NCBI RefSeq assembly: GCF_000170855.1
Contig: NZ_ABCQ01000025.1
Span: 1-60,020 of the forward strand
DNA: 60,020 bases
Reading direction: 5' to 3'
From: Moritella sp. PE36
GTDB lineage: Bacteria; Pseudomonadota; Gammaproteobacteria; Enterobacterales; Moritellaceae
The notes under the pieces are model-generated. The model saw only the letters and a program-made list of their open reading frames with translations. It had not been told where the DNA came from and did not search any database. This document shows, in pieces, positions 1-10,403 of the stretch. Numbering within the stretch: the stretch's first letter is position 1; every line of letters starts with the position of its first letter. The position numbers were made by a program, and so were the translations under genes.

Positions 1-630
<630 letters not shown>

Positions 631-764
631 TACAAATTAAAGTATGATTAATTGAAATACGACTTAAGAATAGACAGAACACTTTAGGTTTTAAAGACTT
701 CTTTATTTATAGCTTTTCAGATTTACAATAGAAATTAATTTTCTTATAGAAAGCAAACCAGATT

Positions 765-884
765 TGCTTGGTGACCATAGTGTTGCGGTACCACCTGACT
801 CCATTCCGAACTCAGTAGTGAAACGTAATAACGCCGATGGTAGTGTGGGGTTTCCCCATGTGAGAGTAGGGCATCGCCAAGCGC
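765..884 (+). rRNA. 5S ribosomal RNA
   Basis: This is a 120-base 5S rRNA, 134 bases downstream of the 23S gene. The ends pair as helix I (TGCTTGGT at 765-772 with GCCAAGCG at 876-883). The conserved CCGAACTCAG segment lies at 806-815. No tRNA lies between 23S and 5S or between 5S and the terminator. Confidence 0.95.
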
Positions 885-897
885 CAAATTAGAGAGA

Positions 898-927
898 GCC
901 GATATCAGCAATGATATCGGCTTTTTT
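898..927 (+). terminator. rRNA operon terminator
   Basis: A perfect 10-bp stem (GCCGATATCA / TGATATCGGC) with a GCAA loop is followed by six T. It lies 14 bases after 5S and is a textbook Rho-independent terminator. Confidence 0.93.
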
Positions 928-1228
928 GTGTCTGTAATTTACGATAGTGACGCGATTGCATTAAAGACAGCGAGTTTCAGCTGATATATATGTCGTGATT
1001 AAAGTATTCCAAATGCATAAAAACCAGCCTACGGCTGGCTGTTGTGCATTTGGGGGTTAGCAATGTTTACCTTTTAAATGATAAAGACCGTTAATCTCTG
1101 AGCTTTTCGTTTCACTTAGATGTACGTTTTCATATTTCTGTCGCAAAAAACAACATGTCGTTTTTTCTGCATTGCATAGTGAGTTCGTATGCTCCACAAT
1201 TCCAGTAGGTTATCAGTCTGGAGTTACC
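928..1228. other. Intergenic stretch between rRNA operon and recC, with one nested hairpin
   Basis: No gene is seen in this 300-base stretch. It holds an imperfect nested hairpin at 1011-1051: an outer arm AAATGCA / TGCATTT and an inner arm CCAGCC / GGCTGG. No T-run follows it, so it does not look like a simple terminator. No convincing promoter for recC was identified. Confidence 0.5.
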
Positions 1229-4200
1229 GTGTTTAATCTTTATCATTCGAATCAATTAGATATTTTAAAAGAGCTAATGGCTCACTTTATTGCGAAAGAT
1301 CCACTTGCCGACCCTTTTGTCGAAGAGCAAGTTTTGGTTCAAAGTCCAGGTATGGCGCAATGGGTGAAAATGGAGTTGGCGAAGTCGATGGGCATATCGG
1401 CTAATATTACCTTTCCATTGCCTGCTTCTTTTATTTGGAAGATGTTCCAAAAGGTATTGCCTGACATTCCCGACAAAAGTGCATTTAATAAAGAGGCGAT
1501 GTCTTGGAAGTTGATGCTAATCCTGCCTGAGTTATTAGTGCTAGCTGAATTCGAATCATTAAAGCATTATTTAGCGGATGATCAAGATGATTACCGGTTA
1601 TTTCAACTCTGCCAAAAAATATCGGACACATTTGACCAATATTTAGTGTACCGACCTGAGTGGATCGCGGGATGGGAAGGTGGTGATAATATGCATGCCG
1701 ATACTCACCCTTGGCAGCCCTTACTATGGCGTGAATTAGTTGCTAAAACAGAAGTGTTGGGTCAATCTCATTATCATCGAGCCAACTTATATGATCAATT
1801 TATCGCACGCCTCAATAGTTCAACTTTTGATGCCAAGCTGCTACCTGATCGTATATTTGTATTCGGGGTATCTGCATTACCACCGCGTTATTTAGATGCA
1901 TTACAAGCACTTGCTATGCATACTGAAATACATTTTATGTTATCGAACCCTTGCCGCTTGTACTGGGGTGATCTGATAGACCCTAAGTGGCTGTTAAAGC
2001 AACGTACCATGGTTAATCATCATAATGTAACCCTTGGCATGAGTGATAAGGTGAGTGCCAATGATGAACAAACCGTTCGCGCTCTCTTTGATGAAGATGA
2101 CGCATTTAAAGTGGGTAATCCACTACTCGCGTCTATGGGCAAACTGGGTCGCGATAATTTAGCGTTATTGACGGGTTTTGGTTGTCAGGAGCTAGATGTT
2201 TTTGTGGAACCGACCGATGATGGACTACTTGCAAGTATTCAGCGCGATATTTTAGATTTGGCTGATCGCAGTATGGCAGAGTTTAATGTTTCGCAACAGG
2301 ATACCAATACACGCGATAGTCGTTATAAACTCCCTATTAATCCTGCAGACTCTTCACTTGAACTGCACAGCTGTCATAGCCCAATGCGTGAAATAGAAGT
2401 ATTACATAATAATTTGCTCACTATGTTTTCGGAAAATCCAGATCTTAATCCCCGAGATGTGGTTATCATGATGCCCGATGTAAATGGTTACAGTCCTTAT
2501 ATTCAAGCGGTGTTTGGTGCGATGGACCGTTATGATGAACGGTATATTCCGTTTTCTATCTCAGATAGTGGCGCGCAGTATGATAATCCTATTTTACTCA
2601 GCTTTTTACAATTACTGACGCTACCTTTATCGCGTTGTAACGTCTCTGAATTACTGTCGTTACTGGAGGTACCTGCGGTATTAGCGCGTTTTGCTATTAC
2701 GCCTGATGAGTTTAACCGATTACGTCAATGGATTGATGAATCTGGTATTCGCTGGGGCTTAGATGAAGATGATGCCACTCGTTTTGACTTACCTGGGATG
2801 AAACAAAATACTTGGTTATTTGGTTTACACCGCATGTTGCTCGGTTACGCTTATGGTGGTGATGATATTTATCAAGGCATATTGCCTTATCAAGAAGTAC
2901 AGGGGATTGAAGCTGAACTACTGGGTAAATTAGCGCACTTTATTGAAGCATTATTAGATAGTCTTACCTCATTACAAGATCCGAAATCGATAGCAGACTG
3001 GATCAAGTTAGGTAATACGCTGATAGATAATTTTTATAAAATTGATGTGGATGATGAGCAATCAATAAAAATGATCCGAGATGCTTTTTCACATTTAGAT
3101 GAGCAATTAAAAAGTGCCAGTTATGACAAACACATCACTCCGTTAGTATTACGTCATTATTTAAATAATGCGTTATCACAAGTTGGTGCCAGTCAAAAAT
3201 TTCTCGCGGGTCAAGTTAATTTTTGTACCCTAATGCCGATGCGTTCAATTCCGTTTAAAGTTATCTGTTTACTCGGTATGAATGATGGTGTTTATCCACG
3301 CTCAATTCCGCCAATGGGTTTTGATTTAATGGCCAATGATCTTAAACAAGGTGATCGTAGCCGTCGTGATGATGATCGCTATTTATTTTTGGAAGCGCTC
3401 ATTTCAGCCCAAAGTAAATTATATATTAGCTATATTGGCAGTAGTATTCGTGATAAGAGTGAGCGTCTACCGTCTGTGTTGATCACGGAGTTATTACAAT
3501 ATTGTCAGCAAAGTTTTTGTATTACCGGTGATGAGGGTCTATCTCCTGATGAGTCTGCTGCACAATTACTGACGCATTTAATCCAGCATCATGCTTTACA
3601 GCCATTCGATGCACGCTATTTTAATCCGCAAGCACCGACCTCTTTTGCCAAAGAGTGGTTACCTGCGTTAGCCCCTGTTGTGGAGTTAAGACAATTTCTA
3701 ACTGAGCCTTTACCTGCGCTAATATCCAATGATGATATGCAAGAGGTAGAGCTAGCTGAACTATTACGTTTTTATCGCCATCCGACTAAGTACTTCTTTA
3801 ACCGACGTTTAAAAGTTTATTTTAATCAGGCCAGCCTTGATGTGCTTGATGACGAACCATTTGATGTCGATAACCTAGAAAAATATCATCTTAAAGCGCA
3901 ATTACTGGAAACGGAATTGATGGGCGGCGACATTAGTCTGGTGACTGAACGGTTGGTTGCATCAGGTAGTCTTCCTCTTGGACGTTTTGGCAAAATTTCA
4001 CTAGATAAAGAAGTCAGTACTGTTAGTCAGCTTGCTCAGGTATTAATGCCGTTATTAACCAATAGTAATGATGATATCGAGGTCGACATTCCTTTGGTTT
4101 CTGGACGTTTATTTGGTTGGTTAAAACACATATATAACGGTGGTTTAGTACGACATAAGCCGAGTGGCTTTAATGGTAAAGATTATCTGCAGGTTTGGTT

Positions 4201-4621
4201 AGAACATTTATGTTTCTGTATTAGCATTAAAAATCCAGCGGCGACAACGCTTGTCCACTTAACAGCGGGTAAACCCGTTGTGCAACGACTTAGAGTCATT
4301 GATCAATCTCGAGCGAGAGAATTACTATTTCAATTATTTGAGGTTTATAACGATGGCTGCTGCCAGCCTTTGGCGTTATTCCCTAAAACTGGCTGGGGTT
4401 GGGCAAAAACCAAATGTACAACCGCAGCGCTTGATGATTATAAATTAAGAGCGGAAGCTGTATTGAATTTCGAAGGTGGCTATAACCGTATGGGTGAAAA
4501 TGCCGATGACTATTTACAACGTAGCTTTCCACGCTTAAATGATGAGGTATATAAATTAATGTCTGCATCTTCAGAGTCTGTGTTATTTCCAATCTTTGAA
4601 TATCTAGAGGATGTTGAATAA
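1229..4621 (+). CDS. recC: Exodeoxyribonuclease V subunit RecC
   Basis: RecC is the non-catalytic subunit of RecBCD that recognises Chi and splits the duplex during double-strand-break repair. The family is recognisable throughout: the N-terminal LYHSNQLDIL, then SPGMAQWVKMELA, FPLPASFIWKMF, SALPPRYLDALQAL, and the very conserved stretch from LMPMRSIPFK through GMNDGVYPR to DDDRYLFLEAL. An in-frame ATG-less extension begins at 1172, but I choose GTG 1229: GGAG lies at 1220-1223 and the protein then begins VFNLYHSN, matching the normal RecC N-terminus (1130 residues, near the usual 1120). The stop codon shares one base with the recB start (TAATG), so the two are translationally coupled. Confidence 0.96.
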   Translation: MFNLYHSNQLDILKELMAHFIAKDPLADPFVEEQVLVQSPGMAQWVKMELAKSMGISANITFPLPASFIWKMFQKVLPDIPDKSAFNKEAMSWKLMLILPELLVLAEFESLKHYLADDQDDYRLFQLCQKISDTFDQYLVYRPEWIAGWEGGDNMHADTHPWQPLLWRELVAKTEVLGQSHYHRANLYDQFIARLNSSTFDAKLLPDRIFVFGVSALPPRYLDALQALAMHTEIHFMLSNPCRLYWGDLIDPKWLLKQRTMVNHHNVTLGMSDKVSANDEQTVRALFDEDDAFKVGNPLLASMGKLGRDNLALLTGFGCQELDVFVEPTDDGLLASIQRDILDLADRSMAEFNVSQQDTNTRDSRYKLPINPADSSLELHSCHSPMREIEVLHNNLLTMFSENPDLNPRDVVIMMPDVNGYSPYIQAVFGAMDRYDERYIPFSISDSGAQYDNPILLSFLQLLTLPLSRCNVSELLSLLEVPAVLARFAITPDEFNRLRQWIDESGIRWGLDEDDATRFDLPGMKQNTWLFGLHRMLLGYAYGGDDIYQGILPYQEVQGIEAELLGKLAHFIEALLDSLTSLQDPKSIADWIKLGNTLIDNFYKIDVDDEQSIKMIRDAFSHLDEQLKSASYDKHITPLVLRHYLNNALSQVGASQKFLAGQVNFCTLMPMRSIPFKVICLLGMNDGVYPRSIPPMGFDLMANDLKQGDRSRRDDDRYLFLEALISAQSKLYISYIGSSIRDKSERLPSVLITELLQYCQQSFCITGDEGLSPDESAAQLLTHLIQHHALQPFDARYFNPQAPTSFAKEWLPALAPVVELRQFLTEPLPALISNDDMQEVELAELLRFYRHPTKYFFNRRLKVYFNQASLDVLDDEPFDVDNLEKYHLKAQLLETELMGGDISLVTERLVASGSLPLGRFGKISLDKEVSTVSQLAQVLMPLLTNSNDDIEVDIPLVSGRLFGWLKHIYNGGLVRHKPSGFNGKDYLQVWLEHLCFCISIKNPAATTLVHLTAGKPVVQRLRVIDQSRARELLFQLFEVYNDGCCQPLALFPKTGWGWAKTKCTTAALDDYKLRAEAVLNFEGGYNRMGENADDYLQRSFPRLNDEVYKLMSASSESVLFPIFEYLEDVE

Positions 4622-7600
4622 TGGCTGGCGTAAATATCCTTAATGCGATGACGTTTCCCCTCTATGGTGAACGCCTGATCGAAGCATCTGCCGGTACAGG
4701 TAAAACGTTTACCATTGCCAGTTTATATTTACGCTTATTATTGGGTCATGGCGGCGATAATGCTTATAACAAAGAAGGTCAAATCGAAGCGTTAAATGTC
4801 GATCAAATATTGGTAGTCACATTTACAGAAGCTGCCACGGCTGAATTACGCGATCGCATTCGGGCGCGTATTCATCAAGCACGTATTGCCTTTAGTATTG
4901 GTAATAGTGATGATCCGGTGATTAGTTTGTTACTGACTGATATTAATGAGCTGGATTATGCTCGTTGTGCCAAATCATTATTGGCCGCAGAAAGACAGAT
5001 GGATGAAGCGGCTATTTATACCATTCATGGCTTTTGTCAGCGTATGCTGAAGCAAAATGCATTTGAGTCCGGGGCATTATTTGAAAGCGAATTTATTACT
5101 GATGAATCGCAGCTAAAATTTAATGCTATTGCTGATTTTTGGCGTAGTCATTTCTATCGTTATAAAGACGGTATGATTGATATGGTGCATAGCTTTTGGT
5201 CATCACCACAAGCACTACTGCGCGACATTTCTGGGTACTTATCTAATACCGATATCGAATTTATTGCCAAAACCGGCAGCAATGATATTGAGCAGGATTA
5301 CGATAAATTAATTTCATCGATTCAACTGGTCAAAGACGCATGGTTTAAAAATGCCAGTGATCTCTGTGAATTAATTCAAGCGGGTAACTTGAATGGCAAC
5401 AGTTATCGTGTTGCTAGTGTGGCAAAGTGGCTCAATGAAATGCTCAGCTGGTCGCAATCAGAAACCAAGCAAAATGATTTACCCGATAGTATCGTTAAAT
5501 TTGCCCAGCATGCTTTAACCGCTAAAACTAAAAAAGGTAAACAATCGCCAGAGCATCCAGTGTTTAGCGATATTGAAACGTTATTAGAGCAGCCATTATC
5601 ACTTAAAGATTGCTTTATTGTGAAAGCGGTTGAGTACGTGCGTGTGCGTGTGATGAAAACTAAAAATCAATCACAGTTATTATCGTTTGATGATCTGTTG
5701 TCGGGATTATCTGCAGCATTAGTGGGCGAGCAAGCTGAGAGTTTGGCTGAATGTATTCGCAGCCAATATCCAGTTGCCATGATTGATGAATTCCAAGATA
5801 CCGATCAACAGCAATACGATATCTTTAATACTATCTACGGTAACCAAGATGGTGCTGGTTTATTTATGATCGGCGATCCGAAACAAGCCATTTATAGTTT
5901 CCGTGGTGCGGATATTTTTACTTATATGCAAGCCCGTGAAAATGTTGATGATCATTATACCTTAGCCAAAAATTGGCGTTCTTCGACAGCGATGGTCAGT
6001 GCGGTAAACCGTGTTTTTGAACATGCTAATAAGCCTTTCATTTATGAAGACAGTATTAGTTTTCAGCCGGTTGAATCGCAAGGTAAAAGTAAACCCTTGT
6101 TATTGAATGGTGTTGAGCCTGCTGCGCTGCAGCTTTGGTTACACGAAGAAGAAGGTCAGAAAAATATTACCAAGGGTCTGTATCAACAAGTCTACGCCAA
6201 AGCGACGGCTAATCAGATAGCGACATTATTAACAGATGCACAGCAAGGTAACGCGATGTTATCGGGTCGGGCAGTTAAAGCGGGGGATATTGCTATTCTT
6301 GTACGGACGGGGGCAGAAGCGAGATTAGTCCGCGACCAGCTTGATGCTTTATCTATCCCTAGTGTTTATATGTCGAATCGTGAAAGTGTATTTGCTACCC
6401 GTGAAGCGCGCGAGTTGTATCATATTTTTGCGGCTATTTTGAATCCCGAAGATGAGGGGTTATTGCGGGCAGCGTTAGCGACGTCTATTTTTGAGAAACC
6501 TGCGATTGAGTTAGACCAGCTGAGTAATGATGAAAAAGTCTGGGAACAAACTGTTGCCGAGTTTAAGCAGTACCAAAATACCCTACAGTGGCAAGGTTTC
6601 TTACCGGCCCTAAGATTATTGCTTAATCAACAGAATATTGCCGCGATCATGCTCTCTGGTCAAGGTGGTGATCGACGTTTAACGGATGTTTTACATTTGG
6701 GTGAATTACTGCAAGAAGCAAGCTTAGAATTGGATGGCGAGTATAGTCTATTCCGCTGGTTTGGTGAAAAAATTGAAAACCCAAATAGTGATGCACAAGA
6801 GCAGTTGGTTCGTTTAGAAAGTGAAGCCGATCTCGTACAAGTAGTGACGATCCATAAATCAAAAGGACTGGAATATAACTTAGTATTCCTGCCATTTATT
6901 TGTGCTACACGACAAGCGTCAACGCCACTTTATCATCAGGATGGTCATACTTATGTTCATCTTGATTTAGATGATGAAGAGGCGTTAGAGTCAGCGAAAG
7001 AACAAGCTGATCAAGAGCGTCTTGCTGAAGATTTACGGCTGTTATATGTGGCATTAACGCGGGGTGTTTATGCAACATGGTTAGGCTTAGGTGCGGTTAA
7101 AATGGGTAACTCTCATAACAAAATGCACTTAAATGCGATGGGCTATTTATTACAGCAAGGTGAAGAATGCAAAGATACTGAATTTAAAGCCTGTGTCGAA
7201 AAACTTGCCGAACAGCAGACTTGTGTTGATGTCGTGTCTCCTCCGTTAGCGGCGGTCGATGCTTATCAACCCATCGTTGCACCACCTGTGGTTTATCAAG
7301 CTAGGACGATGACCAATCCGATTAGTAAAAACTGGTGGGTAACGAGTTATTCTGCACTATCTCGCCATAGCCATGGTAATCGTCATTCTAGTTATGACGC
7401 ATCACTGGAATTGCCGGGATTTGATGCGGAAGTGGATACCGAAAAAGAAGATGAACATGAAGCCAGTTGGGATATTTTTAGTTTCCCGCGTGGTGCTGCG
7501 GCCGGTACCTTATTACATACGGTGTTTGAGCACATTGATTTTGCCAATGTTGACGAGGACATGCTCACCGAGCAAATATTACAACTGCTTGAGCGTGAAG

Positions 7601-8193
7601 GGTATGACTTAGCTTGGTTACCGGTATTACTTAAACTGGTTAATCAGGTATTAGACTGCCCATTACAGGATGGTTTTAGTTTACGTCAATTAACGCCAAC
7701 CCAGAAAAAAGTGGAGATGGAATTTTTCATGCCGATTTCATCGCTTAACTGTGATGATTTAAATACATTGATAAAGCAGCATGATGACCTTTCTCAGCAA
7801 GCTGGCGAGCTTGATTTTCAACAAGTCAGTGGCATGTTAAAAGGTTTTATCGATTTGGTGTTCGTTTATGAAGGACGTTATTACGTACTGGATTATAAAT
7901 CCAATCATTTAGGTGATAGCCAAGCTGATTATACCTGTGATGCGATTAATCAGGTGATGGTTGAACACAGATATGAACTGCAGTACCAACTGTATACCTT
8001 AGCGTTACATCGTTTCTTACGCTCACGTATTCCAGATTATAACTATGAGCAGCATTTCGGTGGGGTTTATTACCTGTTCTTACGTGGCATGCAAGTCGAA
8101 ACGGGTGATCAATATGGAATATTTTTTACTAAACCATCATTCGACTTTGTTATGCAATTAGATGACTTATTTTTAGGAGAACTCGCATCATGA
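4621..8193 (+). CDS. recB: Exodeoxyribonuclease V subunit RecB (3'-5' helicase and nuclease)
   Basis: RecB is the slow 3'-5' SF1 helicase and the only nuclease of RecBCD. Walker A (ASAGTGKT) is at residues 22-29. The Walker B-like IDEFQDTD and the GDPKQAIYSFRGAD motif follow near residue 390-425. A helicase motif V/VI region (VVTIHKSKGLEY, then LLYVALTRG) lies further on. The C-terminal nuclease domain holds GFIDLVF and LDYKSNHLG, the Asp/Asp/Lys metal-binding signature of RecB nucleases. At 1190 residues it has the normal family length. It starts on the last base of the recC stop and ends overlapping recD by 4 bases. Confidence 0.97.
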   Translation: MAGVNILNAMTFPLYGERLIEASAGTGKTFTIASLYLRLLLGHGGDNAYNKEGQIEALNVDQILVVTFTEAATAELRDRIRARIHQARIAFSIGNSDDPVISLLLTDINELDYARCAKSLLAAERQMDEAAIYTIHGFCQRMLKQNAFESGALFESEFITDESQLKFNAIADFWRSHFYRYKDGMIDMVHSFWSSPQALLRDISGYLSNTDIEFIAKTGSNDIEQDYDKLISSIQLVKDAWFKNASDLCELIQAGNLNGNSYRVASVAKWLNEMLSWSQSETKQNDLPDSIVKFAQHALTAKTKKGKQSPEHPVFSDIETLLEQPLSLKDCFIVKAVEYVRVRVMKTKNQSQLLSFDDLLSGLSAALVGEQAESLAECIRSQYPVAMIDEFQDTDQQQYDIFNTIYGNQDGAGLFMIGDPKQAIYSFRGADIFTYMQARENVDDHYTLAKNWRSSTAMVSAVNRVFEHANKPFIYEDSISFQPVESQGKSKPLLLNGVEPAALQLWLHEEEGQKNITKGLYQQVYAKATANQIATLLTDAQQGNAMLSGRAVKAGDIAILVRTGAEARLVRDQLDALSIPSVYMSNRESVFATREARELYHIFAAILNPEDEGLLRAALATSIFEKPAIELDQLSNDEKVWEQTVAEFKQYQNTLQWQGFLPALRLLLNQQNIAAIMLSGQGGDRRLTDVLHLGELLQEASLELDGEYSLFRWFGEKIENPNSDAQEQLVRLESEADLVQVVTIHKSKGLEYNLVFLPFICATRQASTPLYHQDGHTYVHLDLDDEEALESAKEQADQERLAEDLRLLYVALTRGVYATWLGLGAVKMGNSHNKMHLNAMGYLLQQGEECKDTEFKACVEKLAEQQTCVDVVSPPLAAVDAYQPIVAPPVVYQARTMTNPISKNWWVTSYSALSRHSHGNRHSSYDASLELPGFDAEVDTEKEDEHEASWDIFSFPRGAAAGTLLHTVFEHIDFANVDEDMLTEQILQLLEREGYDLAWLPVLLKLVNQVLDCPLQDGFSLRQLTPTQKKVEMEFFMPISSLNCDDLNTLIKQHDDLSQQAGELDFQQVSGMLKGFIDLVFVYEGRYYVLDYKSNHLGDSQADYTCDAINQVMVEHRYELQYQLYTLALHRFLRSRIPDYNYEQHFGGVYYLFLRGMQVETGDQYGIFFTKPSFDFVMQLDDLFLGELAS

Positions 8194-10217
8194 GTGTACT
8201 TAATTGTCTCAAAGAGTTAGCCAACGAAAATAAAATTCGTCAGTTAGATTACCAGTTTGCTCGTTTTATCAGTAATTATGAATCCGAGCCCGCTATTATT
8301 TTATTGGCGTGCTTAACCAGCTATCAATTGGGTAAAGGGCACGTCTGTATTGATTTAACAAGCATAGACACCAACGCGTTATTTGATTTGAAGTTAACAC
8401 GTTCACATTTATTACTGGCTGAGGTCCCTAGCCGTAGCAATACTTGGCCGACATTATTAGCAAATTCAGCGGTGGTTGGCGAGTCGGCTCCGCTACAGTT
8501 TGTGCACGATGCCAATAAATTATATTTGCAGCGCTACTGGGCTTACGAGTTACAAGTTGCGCAGCAATTAAAAAATCTAGCAAAACAAAGTCAGCAACCC
8601 GATCTAAGCACCAGTCTAAATCGTTTGTTCAAGCGTGATTATGGTTTTCTATTTCCTATTTTAGCGAAGGAACGAGAAGCGAACTTTAGTGCGCAAACAT
8701 TTGTGGCTAAATATCTCGATGTGGTGAAGAAAGGTCGAATTAGTTGGCAGGATGTTGAGCAGGTACTACTCACTGCTAAAAATGCACAAGAACTACATGC
8801 CTTAGATAGTTTAATACCAGAAGCATACTGTTTAAATTGGCAAAAATTATCGGTGGCGGTTGCTGCTACGCGTCACTTCTCTGTTATTTCTGGGGGACCG
8901 GGTACAGGTAAAACCACCACAGTAACCAAGTTATTAGCGTTATTAATTGAACAAGGCTTACTGGCTCAGCAAGCCTTAACCATTAAGCTTGTTGCGCCAA
9001 CGGGTAAAGCGGCTGCGCGTTTGACTGAGTCAATTGCGGGCGCCAAAGGTAAACTCGATTTACCCGTTAACGTTGCCGATCTGATCCCTGAGCAAGCGGG
9101 CACGATACACAGATTGTTAGGCGTGATCCCGAATCGACAAGCATTTCGGCATAATAAAGAGAACCCCTTACATCTTGATGTATTGGTGGTTGATGAAGCC
9201 TCGATGGTCGACTTACCACTAATGGCAAAGTTGTTAGCGGCATTACCACCGCATGCTCGCTTGATATTGTTGGGCGATAAAGATCAGCTTGCCTCGGTTG
9301 AAGCGGGTTCTGTATTGGCGGATATTTGTGCCTATGCCGAATCCGGTTATTCGGCAGAGCAGGTTAACTGGCTATCGAAGATCACTGACTATGAACTGAG
9401 TCAATATCAAGCCTCTGATGCAACCGCGATTTATGACAGCTTATGTTTATTACGTAAGAGTTATCGTTTTGATGCCGAATCCGGTATTGGCTGTTTAGCT
9501 GGCGCGGTGAATCGAGGTGATCTGAATGAATTTGATCGTGTTTGGGAAAATCAGCACGATGATATTCACTTGCACCCGTTGTCCACAGAAACTTACGACG
9601 CGCTAATTACAATGGCGAAGCAAGGTTATCAAGATTACTTGGCTAAGGTGGTGGTATCACCGAGTGATGACGAAGCTAAGTCGATATTACGCAGTTTTAA
9701 TGATTTTCAAATTCTAACGGCGATCAGAGAAGGTGATTTTGGAGTACATGGCTTAAATCAACGCATCGAAAAGGCGTTACAGTCGGCTCGTAAGATCCGT
9801 AAAAATAAGTCTGAATGGTATGCGGGTAGACCGATTATGATCACCAATAACGATCATGGCCTCGGTTTATACAATGGTGACATTGGCATTTGCATGCAAG
9901 ATGACGATGAGCGTATGCGGGTTTATTTTGAAATGGCGGACGGTAATGTGCAGTCTTTTCTACCGAGCAGATTGCCGCCACATCAAACGGTCTTTGCGAT
10001 GACCATCCATAAATCGCAGGGCTCTGAATTTAGACATACGGTAATGATACTACCAAATCGTTTTAATCCGGTGCTGACCAGAGAGCTGGTTTATACCGGT
10101 ATTACCCGTGCAAAAGAGAAGCTAGACATATTTACCAACGTCACAGTACTGAAAAAAGCGATTAAATTACGTACGGAACGCGTGAGTGGATTAATGGCGT
10201 TACTCAATCAAGATTGA
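8190..10217 (+). CDS. recD: Exodeoxyribonuclease V subunit RecD (5'-3' helicase)
   Basis: RecD is the fast 5'-3' SF1 helicase of RecBCD. Walker A (GGPGTGKT) is at residues 235-242, followed by VAPTGKAAARL, the Walker B VVDEASMVD, LLGDKDQLASVEAG and the C-terminal MTIHKSQGSEF and YTGITRAKEKL motifs. The Walker lysine is residue 241 against 177 in E. coli RecD, so the N-terminal domain is about 65 residues longer; total length is 675 against 608. The ATG overlaps the recB stop (ATGA), and AGGAGA at 8175-8180 is its ribosome-binding site. Confidence 0.96.
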   Translation: MSVLNCLKELANENKIRQLDYQFARFISNYESEPAIILLACLTSYQLGKGHVCIDLTSIDTNALFDLKLTRSHLLLAEVPSRSNTWPTLLANSAVVGESAPLQFVHDANKLYLQRYWAYELQVAQQLKNLAKQSQQPDLSTSLNRLFKRDYGFLFPILAKEREANFSAQTFVAKYLDVVKKGRISWQDVEQVLLTAKNAQELHALDSLIPEAYCLNWQKLSVAVAATRHFSVISGGPGTGKTTTVTKLLALLIEQGLLAQQALTIKLVAPTGKAAARLTESIAGAKGKLDLPVNVADLIPEQAGTIHRLLGVIPNRQAFRHNKENPLHLDVLVVDEASMVDLPLMAKLLAALPPHARLILLGDKDQLASVEAGSVLADICAYAESGYSAEQVNWLSKITDYELSQYQASDATAIYDSLCLLRKSYRFDAESGIGCLAGAVNRGDLNEFDRVWENQHDDIHLHPLSTETYDALITMAKQGYQDYLAKVVVSPSDDEAKSILRSFNDFQILTAIREGDFGVHGLNQRIEKALQSARKIRKNKSEWYAGRPIMITNNDHGLGLYNGDIGICMQDDDERMRVYFEMADGNVQSFLPSRLPPHQTVFAMTIHKSQGSEFRHTVMILPNRFNPVLTRELVYTGITRAKEKLDIFTNVTVLKKAIKLRTERVSGLMALLNQD

Positions 10218-10403
10218 TGGATCGTAGATTTAGACCCTCGATTATCATTTATCCTAAAAAGGCACGGCTTTGTTATCGATATTGCAGATATACAGTTAAA
10301 AAGTTAGCGTTTGATCACATTTATGGCTAACTTGCTGTGTTATCTTCGCCGCGTTTTTCGTCAACGTATAATATATTGCTTAAGGCCTTATTGGGAGAGT
10401 GTT

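Noticed and set aside
1172..1228. In-frame N-terminal extension of recC
   Set aside because: The extra 19 residues do not resemble RecC, and GTG 1229 has a good ribosome-binding site and the conserved start.
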